DNA from: Pseudomonas sp.
Lineage (GTDB): Bacteria > Pseudomonadota > Gammaproteobacteria > Pseudomonadales > Pseudomonadaceae
Assembly (NCBI GenBank): GCA_007713455.1
Contig: VMRT01000009.1
Location: forward strand, 1-64,000
DNA length: 64,000 bases
Direction of reading: 5' to 3'
Under the pieces are notes generated by a model that did not search any database, was not told the DNA's origin, and saw only the letters and a program-made list of their open reading frames with translations. Numbering within the stretch: the first letter of the stretch is position 1; each line of letters opens with the position of its first letter. Below are positions 8,280 to 18,007 of this stretch, in pieces. A program made the translations under genes and the position numbers.

Positions 8280-8759
8280 ATGAGCAAACTAGATCGCTAC
8301 GACCTGCGCATCCTCGCCGAATTGCAGCACGACGCCCGCATCTCCAACCAGGAACTGGCAGAACGCATCGGCCTGTCACCCTCGCCCTGCTCCCGCCGGG
8401 TCAAACAGCTGGAAGACGACGGCTACATTGCCCGCCAGGTCGCCCTGCTCGACCGCAAGAAGCTCGGCCTGACCCTTACCGCCTACGTGCTTATCGGCAT
8501 GGACCGGCACACACCGGAGCGCTTCGAGCACTTCGAAGGCGTGATCGGCAAATGCCCGGAGGTGCTCGAATGCAGCCTGGTCACGGGGATGGACGCCGAC
8601 TACCAACTCAAGGTCGTGGTGCCCGACATGGAGCATTACCAGCAGTTTCTGCTCGGCACCCTGACGCGCATCGAAGGCGTCTCCAGCGTGCGTTCCAGCT
8701 TCGTGTTGCGCCAGGTGTCATCGAGTACGGAGCTGCCGCTGGAGCATTTGCGCAGCTGA
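8280..8759 (+). CDS. Lrp/AsnC-family transcriptional regulator
   Basis: This 159-residue regulator has an N-terminal winged helix (residues 1-60: LDRYDLRILAELQHDARISN and ELAERIGLSPSPCSRRVKQL). It is followed by the RAM/AsnC ligand-binding domain with VLECSLVTGMDADYQLKVVV. Size and layout are standard for the family, whose members bind amino acids and control transport or catabolic genes as octamers. The target and effector cannot be told from the sequence. The nearest gene rightwards is the globin, 164 bases away; no divergent partner gene is present. Confidence 0.9.
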   Translation: MSKLDRYDLRILAELQHDARISNQELAERIGLSPSPCSRRVKQLEDDGYIARQVALLDRKKLGLTLTAYVLIGMDRHTPERFEHFEGVIGKCPEVLECSLVTGMDADYQLKVVVPDMEHYQQFLLGTLTRIEGVSSVRSSFVLRQVSSSTELPLEHLRS

Positions 8760-8923
8760 GACACCGCTCACAGCTTTCGCCCCACACTTCGCAGGGTTGC
8801 TGCCTATAATCCGCCCCCTTCTGCACCGCCTCGCATACGCTATGATCCCGGCCGGGGCGGATCGTCCATCGCCTGCTCACCGGCGGGCCTCGCTGCAAAA
8901 TGCCCTCGTGCAAGGGAATGCCC

Positions 8924-9316
8924 ATGAAAGACACCAACCGCGTCATGCAGAGCTACGGCCGCTGCTGCGCCAGTCCCGACTTCTTCGATGACTTCTATGC
9001 GTCCTTCCTCGCCAGCTCGCCTGCGATCCGGGAGAAGTTCGTGCGCACCGACATGACCGCGCAGAAACAGCTGCTGCGCGCCGGCATTCTCAATCTGGTG
9101 CTGTTCGCCCGCGGCATGCCGGATACCAAACTCCGCGCGCTGGGCAAAAGCCATTCACGCGAGCAGCTGAATATCCACCCGGAACTCTATGACCTGTGGA
9201 TCGCGGCGTTGCTGAAAACCATCGGCCAGCACGACGGGGAGCTGCAACAGCAGGACCTGCAGGCCTGGCGCACGGTGCTGAACAAGGGCATCGACGTGAT
9301 CAAGGCGGCCTACTGA
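8924..9316 (+). CDS. Single-domain globin
   Basis: This roughly 130-residue protein has a globin-like helical pattern. A-B helices include VMQSYGRCCASPDFFDDFY and the E helix region is TAQKQLLRAGILNLVLFA. A candidate proximal histidine lies in LGKSHSREQL, and a C-terminal H helix follows (WRTVLNKGIDVIKAAY). Start: the ATG at 8924 is preceded by AAGGG at good spacing, whereas the upstream in-frame ATGs at 8900 and 8918 lack a site. Proteins of this type in pseudomonads are labelled globin, with a heme-based sensing or detoxification role unproven. It is followed 175 bases later by a DUF2788 gene. Confidence 0.75.
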   Translation: MKDTNRVMQSYGRCCASPDFFDDFYASFLASSPAIREKFVRTDMTAQKQLLRAGILNLVLFARGMPDTKLRALGKSHSREQLNIHPELYDLWIAALLKTIGQHDGELQQQDLQAWRTVLNKGIDVIKAAY

Positions 9317-9491
9317 ATACCGGTGAGACATTTCGCCGCACCGGCGCCCGCCTCGCGCGATCCGAACGCTTTCCGAGCTCGACCGTCCAACCAGCGGTGG
9401 CACACGCGCCGACTAATGCCGGCGTATACTGCGCCGCTTTCGCGCCCGGCCTGCCACGGGCGCATTCGTCGAAGTCAGTCAGGAGATCCCT

Positions 9492-9710
9492 GTGGAGCCC
9501 GAAGTTTTCGAAAAGTGGATGATGATCGTGCTCGTCGGCGGGCTGATGGCCTTCATGGCGTTCATCATCTGGGACCTGGCCAAGAAGTCGAAGGCCGGTC
9601 GCCTCGGCACTGCCATTCTCTTTCTCGGCCTGGGCCTGTGCCTGTTCGCCTTTCTCGCCAAGCCGGTCATCGGTTACGTCATCGAAGTCACTCAGGGCAT
9701 CCCGCACTGA
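9492..9710 (+). CDS. DUF2788 small inner-membrane protein
   Basis: This 72-residue protein with a GTG start has CAGGAG six bases upstream. It has two hydrophobic helices, roughly residues 9-28 (WMMIVLVGGLMAFMAFII) and 40-60, separated by a KKSKAGR loop, and ends VIEVTQGIPH. Size and sequence fit the conserved DUF2788 family of gammaproteobacteria, whose function is not known. It converges with rluE, its stop lying 22 bases from the rluE stop. Confidence 0.8.
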   Translation: MEPEVFEKWMMIVLVGGLMAFMAFIIWDLAKKSKAGRLGTAILFLGLGLCLFAFLAKPVIGYVIEVTQGIPH

Positions 9711-9731
9711 GTTGAGCCGCCAGCCGGTGCA

Positions 9732-10370
9732 CTACAGCTGCGCCGGCACCTCCCGCCACTCACCCGGCTGCAGGCCATCGAGCGCCCACGGCCCGATGCG
9801 CACCCGCACCAGACGCAGGGTCGGCAACCCGACCGCCGCCGTCATGCGTCTGACCTGGCGATTACGCCCTTCGCGGATCACCAATTCCAGCCAGCTGGTC
9901 GGCACGCTCTTGCGAAAGCGCACCGGCGGGTTGCGCGGCCATAGCTCGGGCTCGTCCAGCTGCCGCGCTTCGGCGGGCAGGGTCAGGCCGTCATTGAGCT
10001 GGACGCCATCGCGCAAGCGCTGCAGCTGCTCGGCGCTGACCTCACCCTCCACCTGCACCCAGTAGGTCTTCGGCAGCTTGTGCTTGGGGTCGGCGATGCG
10101 CGCCTGCAACTGACCGTCGTTGGTCAAGAGCAGCAGCCCCTCGCTGTCGCGATCCAGCCGGCCAGCCGGATAGACGCCCGGCACCTGCACGTAATCCTTC
10201 AGCGTCCCGCGGCCATCGGCATCGTTGAATTGCGTAAGCACGTCGAACGGCTTGTTCAGCAACAACAGGCGCGGCTCGGCCGGCGGTGCCTTGGCCACGC
10301 GCCGCGGCGCGGATGGGCGCGCGGTTCGTGCAGGCGGACGCGAGGATGGAGGACGCGGTGGACGGGGCAT
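9732..10370 (-). CDS. rluE: 23S rRNA pseudouridine synthase RluE-type
   Basis: This 212-residue enzyme belongs to the RsuA/RluB/E/F pseudouridine synthase family. The catalytic motif is [19 protein letters not shown], with the Asp after RL as nucleophile. Further family motifs are [12 protein letters not shown] and [20 protein letters not shown]. There is no S4 domain. Instead the first 30 residues form a Pro/Arg-rich basic tail, as is usual for RluE (which modifies U2457 of 23S rRNA in E. coli). The gene is divergent from urtA, with 291 bases between the starts. Confidence 0.9.
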   Translation of the reverse strand: MPRPPRPPSSRPPARTARPSAPRRVAKAPPAEPRLLLLNKPFDVLTQFNDADGRGTLKDYVQVPGVYPAGRLDRDSEGLLLLTNDGQLQARIADPKHKLPKTYWVQVEGEVSAEQLQRLRDGVQLNDGLTLPAEARQLDEPELWPRNPPVRFRKSVPTSWLELVIREGRNRQVRRMTAAVGLPTLRLVRVRIGPWALDGLQPGEWREVPAQL

Positions 10371-10581
10371 GGCGACGGGTCTCGATACGGGCCGGCCATG
10401 CTAGAAGTGACACCCGGCAGCTGCAAGTGGCGGAGCCACTCGGCGCGGCACTGAAATCGGGCAAAGCGGCCTCCCGCGGTGCACCACCGGCCTTCGCGTG
10501 CACCAGCATGGCTCACCGCGAAAGCAGCCCGATCAACCCCAGATCGGCGCAAAGCTGCGTCGCAGAAGGCTTTGAGCCATT

Positions 10582-10598
10582 TGGCACGGATGCTGCCA
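10582..10598 (+). promoter_or_regulatory. Candidate sigma-54 promoter of the urt operon
   Basis: TGGCACGGATGCTGCCA matches the -24/-12 consensus (TGGCACG-N4-TTGCA), with the invariant GG and GC exactly ten bases apart (10583-4 and 10595-6). It lies 64 bases before the urtA ATG. Two TGCACCA half-sites at about 10483 and 10498 resemble NtrC operator halves. This would explain nitrogen-limitation control of urea uptake; it is inferred from sequence only. Confidence 0.6.
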
Positions 10599-10661
10599 TT
10601 ACTCCTGGCGTTCCGATGTTTTCAGCCCACAGTTGCGCACGGACAGCCAAGGAGCCCCACA

Positions 10662-11930
10662 ATGAAACGCCGTCCTCTGATCAAGACCACCCTCGCCGCC
10701 AGCGCCCTGATGCTCAGCGGCCTGTTCCCGTTCACCCTGCAGGCCGCCGAGACCATCAAGGTCGGTATCCTGCATTCGCTGTCCGGCACCATGGCCATCT
10801 CCGAGACCTCGCTCAAGGACATGGCGCTGATGACCATCGACGAGATCAACGCCAAGGGCGGCGTGCTCGGCAAGCAGCTCGAGCCGGTGGTGGTCGACCC
10901 AGCCTCCAACTGGCCACTGTTCGCCGAGAAAGGGCGCCAGCTGCTGACTCAGGACAAGGTGGCGGTGACCTTCGGTTGCTGGACCTCGGTGTCGCGCAAG
11001 TCGGTACTGCCAGTCTATGAAGAACTCGACGGCCTGCTGTTCTACCCAGTGCAGTACGAGGGCGAAGAGCTGTCGCCGAACGTCTTCTACACCGGCGCGG
11101 CGCCAAACCAGCAGGCCATCCCGGCGGTCGAGTACCTGATGAGCGAAGACGGCGGCGGCGCCGAGCGCTTCTTCCTGCTCGGCACCGACTACGTCTACCC
11201 GCGCACCACCAACAAGATCCTGCGCGCCTTCCTGATCAGCAAGGGCGTGCCGGAATCCAGCATCGAAGAGGTCTACACCCCCTTCGGCCACAGCGATTAC
11301 CAGACCATCGTCGCCAACATCAAGAAGTTCTCCGCCGGCGGCAAGACCGCTGTGGTGTCGACCATCAACGGCGACTCCAACGTGCCCTTCTACAAGGAGC
11401 TGGCCAACCAGGGCCTGGAAGCCACTGACTTTCCGGTTGTCGCCTTCTCGGTCGGCGAGGAAGAACTGCGCGGCATCGACACCAAGCCGCTGGTCGGTCA
11501 CCTGGCCGCCTGGAACTACTTCCAGTCGGTGGAGAACCCGGTCAACGAAGCCTTCGTCAGCAAGTGGAAGGCTTACGCCAAGGCCCAGAACCTGCCGGGC
11601 GCCGACAAGGCGGTGACCAACGACCCGATGGAAGCGACCTACGTCGGCATCAACATGTGGGCGCAGGCAGTCGAGAAAGCTGGCACCACCGACGTAGGCA
11701 AGGTCCGCGACGCCCTCGCCGGCCAGACCTTCGAGGCGCCAAGCGGCTACACCCTGACCATGGACGAGAAGAACCACCACCTGCACAAGCCGGTGATGAT
11801 CGGCGAGGTCCAGGACGACGGCCAGTTCTCGGTGGTCTGGGAAACCGAAAGCCCGGTCCGCGCGCAGCCGTGGAGCCCCTACATCCCGGGCAACGACAAG
11901 AAGCCGGATCACGCGGTGAAGTCGAACTAA
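10662..11930 (+). CDS. urtA: Urea ABC transporter substrate-binding protein UrtA
   Basis: This 422-residue periplasmic protein binds urea for the UrtABCDE importer. The signal peptide is MKRRPLIKTTLAASALMLSG with cleavage after FTLQA. The mature protein starts AETIKVGILHSLSGTMAISE, diagnostic for the UrtA branch of type-I branched-chain amino-acid-like binding proteins. Other typical stretches are FGCWTSVSRKSVLPVYEE and GLLFYPVQYEGEE. The ATG at 10662 follows AAGGAG; the open frame upstream is not part of the protein. First gene of the urt operon, probably sigma-54 dependent. The 176-base gap to urtB contains another copy-like GATCCACCCTGCG repeat. Confidence 0.95.
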   Translation: MKRRPLIKTTLAASALMLSGLFPFTLQAAETIKVGILHSLSGTMAISETSLKDMALMTIDEINAKGGVLGKQLEPVVVDPASNWPLFAEKGRQLLTQDKVAVTFGCWTSVSRKSVLPVYEELDGLLFYPVQYEGEELSPNVFYTGAAPNQQAIPAVEYLMSEDGGGAERFFLLGTDYVYPRTTNKILRAFLISKGVPESSIEEVYTPFGHSDYQTIVANIKKFSAGGKTAVVSTINGDSNVPFYKELANQGLEATDFPVVAFSVGEEELRGIDTKPLVGHLAAWNYFQSVENPVNEAFVSKWKAYAKAQNLPGADKAVTNDPMEATYVGINMWAQAVEKAGTTDVGKVRDALAGQTFEAPSGYTLTMDEKNHHLHKPVMIGEVQDDGQFSVVWETESPVRAQPWSPYIPGNDKKPDHAVKSN

Positions 11931-12106
11931 CCGCTGCGGTCGCCGCGCTGGATGGATGACGCGCCAACTCCGCGTCCCGATCCACCCTGCGATCACTCGG
12001 CTTTCGTCGGGCGGATCGAGACGCGCAGTCGAGACGATCTCATCCGCCTGCCCACCGCCGCCAGCTCCGCCAAGAGAGCACACGGCGCCCCCTGGGGAAT
12101 GCACAG

Positions 12107-13678
12107 ATGAACACTGCCCTGCACCGATTATTGCTGCTGCTCCTGCTCGCCCTGCCCTGGGCGGCCCAGGCCGGAGACGCAGCCGACTATGCCAAGGCCA
12201 GCCCCGCCAAACGGGCCAAGCTGCTGGAAAGTTGGGCCGCCGTGCCCGCGCCTGAGCGCCTGCCGTTGATCGAAGCGCTGCGCGCCAGCCGCGTGGTGAT
12301 CGACCAGAACAAGACGCCCTTTATCGAGGAAAACGGGGTCTATCGTGCCCTCGAAGGTGATGCCGAGCCGGTCGGCACGCCGAAGAAGCTGCGCCTGAAC
12401 AACCGCCTACGCGGCCTGCTCAACACCGCCCAGGCCAGCCACCAGCTGTTCGCCGAAGACCCCGCGCAGCGTCTCGCTGCGGCCAAGCGCCTGCAGCGCG
12501 GCGGCAAGCCGGAACAGCTCAAGCTGCTCCAGCAGCGCCTGGACGTAGAGGAAGATGCTGCCGTCAGCGAAGCGCTGACCCTGGCGCTAGCCAACCTGCA
12601 GCTAACCGCGAGCGACCCGGCCGTGCGCCTCGCCGCCGTGCGGTTGCTTGGCGAAACCGGTGCTCCGCTGGCGCGGGTAAGGCTGGAAAACCTGCTGGCC
12701 GACGCGGCGGAAACCGACGCCGCCGTGCGCAAGGCCGCCGAGACCAGCCTGGCCCAGGTCAAACGCAAACTGCTGATCGGCGAGCTGCTCGGCCAGGCCT
12801 TCAGCGGCCTGTCGCTGGGCTCGATCCTGCTGCTCGCCGCCCTCGGGCTGGCGATCACCTTCGGCCTGCTCGGCGTGATCAACATGGCCCACGGCGAGAT
12901 GCTGATGCTCGGGGCCTATACCACCTATATGGTGCAGGTGCTGATGGCGCGGCTCGCACCCGACGCGCTGGCGTTCTACCCGCTGGTGGCGCTGCCGGTG
13001 GCCTTTTTCGTCACCGCCGCGATCGGCATGGCGCTGGAGCGCACGGTGATCCGCCATCTGTACGGCCGCCCGCTGGAAACATTGCTGGCGACCTGGGGCA
13101 TCAGCCTGATCCTGATCCAGCTGGTGCGCGTGCTGTTCGGCGCGCAGAACGTCGAAGTCGCCAACCCCGGCTGGCTCTCCGGCGGCCTGCAGGTATTGCC
13201 GAACCTGGTGCTGCCGTACAACCGCATGGTGATCATCGGCTTCGCGCTGTTCGTGGTGCTCCTGACCTGGCTCTTGCTGAACAAGACACGTCTGGGCCTG
13301 AACGTGCGCGCGGTCACGCAGAACCGCAACATGGCCGCCTGCTGCGGCGTGCCCACCGGGCGTATCGACATGATGGCCTTCGGGCTGGGCTCCGGTATCG
13401 CCGGCCTCGGTGGTGTTGCCTTGAGCCAGATCGGCAACGTCGGCCCAGATCTCGGCCAGAGCTACATCATCGACTCCTTTCTGGTGGTGGTGCTCGGCGG
13501 TGTCGGCCAGCTGGCCGGCAGCATCTTCGCCGCCTTCGGCCTGGGCATCGCCAACAAGATCCTCGAACCGCAGATCGGCGCCGTGCTGGGCAAGATCCTC
13601 ATCCTCGCGCTGATCATCCTCTTCATCCAGAAGCGTCCCCAGGGACTATTCGCTCTCAAGGGGAGGGTCATCGATTGA
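12107..13678 (+). CDS. urtB: Urea ABC transporter permease UrtB
   Basis: This 523-residue permease subunit has a cleavable signal (LLLLLLLALPWAAQA). A soluble periplasmic region of about 200 residues follows, with Ala/Leu-rich HEAT-like repeats (VRLAAVRLLGETG). The LivH-type membrane domain runs from about residue 225 on, with LGLAITFGLLGVINMAHGEMLMLGAYTTYM as its first diagnostic helices. The N-terminal soluble extension is normal for UrtB and distinguishes it from LivH. It ends in TTGA, overlapping the TTG start of urtC. Confidence 0.95.
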   Translation: MNTALHRLLLLLLLALPWAAQAGDAADYAKASPAKRAKLLESWAAVPAPERLPLIEALRASRVVIDQNKTPFIEENGVYRALEGDAEPVGTPKKLRLNNRLRGLLNTAQASHQLFAEDPAQRLAAAKRLQRGGKPEQLKLLQQRLDVEEDAAVSEALTLALANLQLTASDPAVRLAAVRLLGETGAPLARVRLENLLADAAETDAAVRKAAETSLAQVKRKLLIGELLGQAFSGLSLGSILLLAALGLAITFGLLGVINMAHGEMLMLGAYTTYMVQVLMARLAPDALAFYPLVALPVAFFVTAAIGMALERTVIRHLYGRPLETLLATWGISLILIQLVRVLFGAQNVEVANPGWLSGGLQVLPNLVLPYNRMVIIGFALFVVLLTWLLLNKTRLGLNVRAVTQNRNMAACCGVPTGRIDMMAFGLGSGIAGLGGVALSQIGNVGPDLGQSYIIDSFLVVVLGGVGQLAGSIFAAFGLGIANKILEPQIGAVLGKILILALIILFIQKRPQGLFALKGRVID

Positions 13679-14747
13679 ACCAGCCACTCACCCTCACCGC
13701 CGCACAGAAAGCCGGGCCGAAACTCACCGCCGTCGCCCTCGGTATCGCTTTGGTCGTGTTGCTGGCCATGCCGCTGCTGCACCTGCTGCCGGCCGAGCAT
13801 GCCCTGCACGTCTCGGCCTACACCCTGACCCTAGTGGGCAAGATCCTCTGCTACGCCATCGTCGCCCTGGCGCTGGATCTGGTCTGGGGCTACGCGGGGC
13901 TCTTGTCCCTCGGCCACGGCCTGTTCTTCGCCCTTGGCGGTTACGCCATGGGCATGTACCTGATGCGGCAGAGCGCCGGTGACGGCCTGCCGGCATTCAT
14001 GAGCTTCCTCGCCTGGAACGAACTGCCCTGGTACTGGTACGGCACGTCGAGCTTTCTCTGGGCCATGTGCCTGGTGGTGCTGGTGCCCGGCGTGCTGGCC
14101 TTCGTCTTCGGCTTCTTCGCCTTCCGCTCGCGGATCAAGGGCGTGTACTTCTCGATCATGACCCAGGCGCTGACCTTCGCCGGCATGCTGCTGTTCTTCC
14201 GGAACGAAACCGGCTTCGGCGGCAACAATGGCTTCACCGACTTCAAGACCATTCTCGGCTTCTCGATCTCGGCTCCGGCAACCCGCGCCACGCTGTTCCT
14301 GGCCACCGTCGCCCTGCTGGTTGGCAGCCTGCTCCTTGGATGGCGGCTGGCACGTAGCAAGTTCGGCCGGGTGCTCACAGCGCTGCGTGATGCCGAGAAC
14401 CGGCTGATGTTCTGCGGCTACGATCCGCGCGGTTATAAGCTGTTCATCTGGACGCTGTCGGCCGTGCTCTGCGGCCTCGCCGGTGCGCTCTATGTGCCGC
14501 AGGTCGGGATCATCAACCCCAGCGAGATGGCGCCGACGCAATCCATCGAGGCCGCCGTCTGGGTCGCCCTCGGCGGGCGCGGCACGCTGATCGGCCCACT
14601 GCTTGGCGCCGGTATCGTCAACGGTATGAAGAGCTGGTTCACCGTGGCCTTCCCCGAATACTGGCTGTTCGCCCTCGGCGCGCTGTTCATCGTCGTCACC
14701 CTGTACCTGCCCAAGGGCGTCATCGGCCTTATCAAGCGGAGGGGCGA

Positions 14748-14751
<4 letters not shown>
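13675..14751 (+). CDS. urtC: Urea ABC transporter permease UrtC
   Basis: This 358-residue LivM-type permease has about ten hydrophobic helices and the family segments ALALDLVWGYAGLLSLGHGLFFALGGYAMG and VWVALGGRGTLIGPLLGAGIV. The TTG start at 13675 overlaps the urtB stop by four bases (TTGA) and is preceded by GGGGAGGG, so translational coupling is likely. Its own stop overlaps the urtD start (ATGATGA). Length and order are those of the conserved urtABCDE cluster. Confidence 0.94.
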
Positions 14752-15602
<851 letters not shown>

Positions 15603-15639
15603 GTGGTTTGACGCCATTTAGCCCCCGATGGCGCTTCGC

Positions 15640-15742
15640 GGTGGATGGGTGAAGCGTCATCCACCCTACGCCCGCCGAACGCCCATGCCCGCATCAACGC
15701 GGGCCTAATCGTAGGGTGGATAACGCCAGAGGCTTGTCCACC
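15640..15742. repeat. Two palindromic GGTGGAT...TCCACC repeats between urtD and urtE
   Basis: Two copies of a short palindromic element: 15640-15665 (GGTGGATG ... CATCCACC followed by CTACG) and 15715-15742 (preceded by CGTAG, GGTGGA ... TCCACC). They form hairpins just upstream of the urtE ribosome-binding site. Related copies occur at 17517-17544 and 17606-17631. They may be small non-autonomous repeats and could affect RNA stability between the ATPase genes. Confidence 0.7.
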
Positions 15743-15759
15743 AAGTGAAGGAGTCGCAC

Positions 15760-16458
15760 ATGCTGCAAGTCCAGCAACTGCACCAGTACTACGGCGGCAG
15801 CCACATCCTGCGCGGCCTGTCGTTCGAGGCTAAGGTCGGCGAAGTCACCTGCCTGCTCGGGCGCAACGGTGTCGGCAAAACCACCCTGCTCAAGTGCCTG
15901 ATGGGCCTGATTCCGGCCAAGGAAGGCGCGGTGAACTGGGAGGGCAAGCCGATCACCGGCTTCAAGCCGCACCAGCGCGTGCACGCCGGCATCGCCTACG
16001 TGCCGCAGGGTCGGGAAATCTTCGGGCGCCTGACCGTCGAGGAAAACCTGCTGATGGGCCTGTCCCGCTTCAGCGCCAAGGAAGCCAAGGAAGTACCCGA
16101 GTTCATCTACGAGCTGTTCCCGGTTTTGAAGGAAATGAAGCACCGCCGCGGCGGCGACCTCTCCGGCGGTCAGCAACAGCAACTGGCCATCGGCCGCGCG
16201 CTGGCGAGCAAGCCGCGCCTGTTGATCCTCGACGAACCCACCGAAGGCATCCAGCCCTCGGTGATCAAGGAGATTGGTGCGGTGATCAGGAAGCTCGCCG
16301 CCCGCGGCGACATGGCGATCCTCCTGGTGGAACAGTTCTACGACTTCGCCGCCGAACTGGCCGACCAGTACCTGGTGATGAGCCGCGGCGAAATCATCCA
16401 GCAGGGGCGCGGCGAGACGATGGAGGCCGAAGGCATACGCGGGCTGGTCGCGATCTGA
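15760..16458 (+). CDS. urtE: Urea ABC transporter ATPase UrtE
   Basis: This 232-residue LivF-type ATPase starts MLQVQQLHQYYGGSHILRGL. It has Walker A LLGRNGVGKTTLLKCLMG, signature LSGGQQQQLAIGRAL, Walker B LLILDEPTEGIQPS and H-loop ILLVEQFYDF. I chose the ATG at 15760, which has AAGGAG six bases upstream; the in-frame GTG at 15745 overlaps that site. It forms the heterodimeric ATPase with UrtD. It is the last gene of urt; ureD follows after 219 bases. Confidence 0.94.
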   Translation: MLQVQQLHQYYGGSHILRGLSFEAKVGEVTCLLGRNGVGKTTLLKCLMGLIPAKEGAVNWEGKPITGFKPHQRVHAGIAYVPQGREIFGRLTVEENLLMGLSRFSAKEAKEVPEFIYELFPVLKEMKHRRGGDLSGGQQQQLAIGRALASKPRLLILDEPTEGIQPSVIKEIGAVIRKLAARGDMAILLVEQFYDFAAELADQYLVMSRGEIIQQGRGETMEAEGIRGLVAI

Positions 16459-16677
16459 CCGGAAGAATGCACCACAACGGCGCATAAAAAGCTCAACGCA
16501 CCAGCCCGAAGCACAGGAGCACCAGCAGAGACGCCTGATCAGGACGCCAACTCGCGGCGGAAAGCGCTGCAGCGCCGTGCTATCAGGCCGCGCCACAGGA
16601 CGACGCACCAGGGCAGCGCACAACAGGCATGGCGATTGCTCTGCTTTCCTGACCGACAGATCGAAAAGCCTGCGCCC

Positions 16678-17511
16678 ATGAACGCTCCTGCACCGCTGTT
16701 CACCCCCCACTGGCATGCCGAGCTCGAGCTCGGTTATGCGCTGTGCGCCAGTGCCACGCGGCCGGTGCTGCGTCGACACAGCGGGCCGCTGCGAGTGCAG
16801 AAGCATCTCTACCCAGAGGGACCTGAGGTCTGTCAGCACATCATCGTGCACCCGCCGGGTGGCATTGCCGGTGGGGATCGGCTGGATATCAGCGCCTCGG
16901 TTGCCGCCGGTGCCTGGGCGCAGCTGACCAGCCCCGGTGCGGCCAAGTGGTATCGCGCAGTCGGCCCGGCGTTTCAGGACCTGCGCCTGCGCGTCGAAGC
17001 CGGCGCCACGCTGGAATGGCTACCGCAGGAGACCATCGTCTACTCCGCGGCGCAGGCCGAGCTGAGCACGGTCATCGAGCTGGAAGGCGACGCGCGGCTG
17101 TTCTACTGGGACATGGTGGCGCTCGGCCGGCCGGCCGCAGGCGAGCGCTTCGACGCCGGGCATTTCCAGGCGCGCCTGGATATCCGCCGCGATGGTCAGC
17201 TCATCTGGCACGAACGCCAGCGCATCGCCGGCGGCGACGGCCTGCTGGATTCACCGATCGGCCTGGACGGGCATTCGGTGTTTGCGACCCTGATCGTCAG
17301 CGGCGAAATCGATGCCGAGCTGATGAAACGCTGCCGTGAATTGCCCAGCCGCGTGCGTGGCGACCTGACCCAGCTGCCGGGCTTGGTGGTAGCGCGCTGC
17401 CTGGCCGACGAAGCGCTGCATGCGCGCGCCTGGCTGATCGATCTGTGGCGGCTGTTGCGCCCTGAACTGCTGGGCCGCGAGGCAGTGCTACCGAGGATAT
17501 GGAGTACATGA
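16678..17511 (+). CDS. ureD: Urease accessory protein UreD
   Basis: This 277-residue urease maturation scaffold binds apo-urease and recruits UreF and UreG for nickel insertion. Diagnostic stretches are [35 protein letters not shown] and [11 protein letters not shown]. The ATG at 16678 gives the family N-terminus. A weak GG-N10-GC motif (TGGCGATTGCTCTGCT, 16630-16645) lies 32 bases upstream and might be a sigma-54 promoter. The next gene, ureA, is 137 bases away behind two palindromic repeats. Confidence 0.94.
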   Translation: MNAPAPLFTPHWHAELELGYALCASATRPVLRRHSGPLRVQKHLYPEGPEVCQHIIVHPPGGIAGGDRLDISASVAAGAWAQLTSPGAAKWYRAVGPAFQDLRLRVEAGATLEWLPQETIVYSAAQAELSTVIELEGDARLFYWDMVALGRPAAGERFDAGHFQARLDIRRDGQLIWHERQRIAGGDGLLDSPIGLDGHSVFATLIVSGEIDAELMKRCRELPSRVRGDLTQLPGLVVARCLADEALHARAWLIDLWRLLRPELLGREAVLPRIWST

Positions 17512-17516
17512 ACAAC

Positions 17517-17631
17517 GGTGGGTAAGGCTGCGCCGTTACCCACCCTACCCAGCGCGCCTGTGTGCACGCTGCCTGAATGACGCTGCGTGGTCTCGACCAC
17601 GAGCCGGTGGATGCGAAAAGCGACGTCCACC
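17517..17631. repeat. Two palindromic repeats between ureD and ureA
   Basis: 17517-17544 is GGTGGGTAA ... TTACCCACC and 17606-17631 is GGTGGA ... TCCACC followed by CTACG. They are similar in layout and sequence to the pair between urtD and urtE. They occupy most of the ureD-ureA gap. They are probably members of one dispersed repeat family and could form hairpins in the operon mRNA. Confidence 0.65.
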
Positions 17632-17648
17632 CTACGACTGGAGCTGTT

Positions 17649-17951
17649 ATGGATCTGTCACCAAGAGAGAAGGACAAGCTGCTGATCTTCACCGCCGGCC
17701 TGGTGGCCGAACGCCGTCTGGCGCGCGGGTTGCAGCTCAACTACCCGGAAGCCATGGCCTACATTTCCGCGGCACTGCTCGAAGGTGCGCGCGACGGCCG
17801 AACGGTCGCCGAGTTGATGCACTTCGGCACCACCCTGCTCAGCCGCGAGCAGGTGATGGAAGGCGTGCCGGAGATGATCCCGGAGATCCAGGTCGAGGCC
17901 ACCTTCCCGGATGGCACCAAGCTGGTCACCGTGCATCAACCTATTCCCTGA
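17649..17951 (+). CDS. ureA: Urease gamma subunit UreA
   Basis: This 100-residue gamma subunit of the nickel urease starts [20 protein letters not shown] and continues [19 protein letters not shown], which are typical UreA sequences. It has the usual C-terminus with [14 protein letters not shown]. The ATG at 17649 was chosen from the family N-terminus; the longer open frame from 17577 is not conserved. Structural subunit, no catalytic residues. It is followed by an acetyltransferase gene before ureB, as in Pseudomonas aeruginosa. Confidence 0.96.
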   Translation: MDLSPREKDKLLIFTAGLVAERRLARGLQLNYPEAMAYISAALLEGARDGRTVAELMHFGTTLLSREQVMEGVPEMIPEIQVEATFPDGTKLVTVHQPIP

Positions 17952-18007
17952 AACGCGGGTCAATGTCTACTGCGAACGACCTTGAACCGCTTTTGAAGGA
18001 ACTCAAC

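Noticed and set aside
10599-12104. 501-codon open frame on the minus strand
   Set aside because: Antisense shadow of urtA in high-GC DNA; the protein is Val/Gly/His/Arg-rich without any family motif, while urtA has clear signal and motifs.
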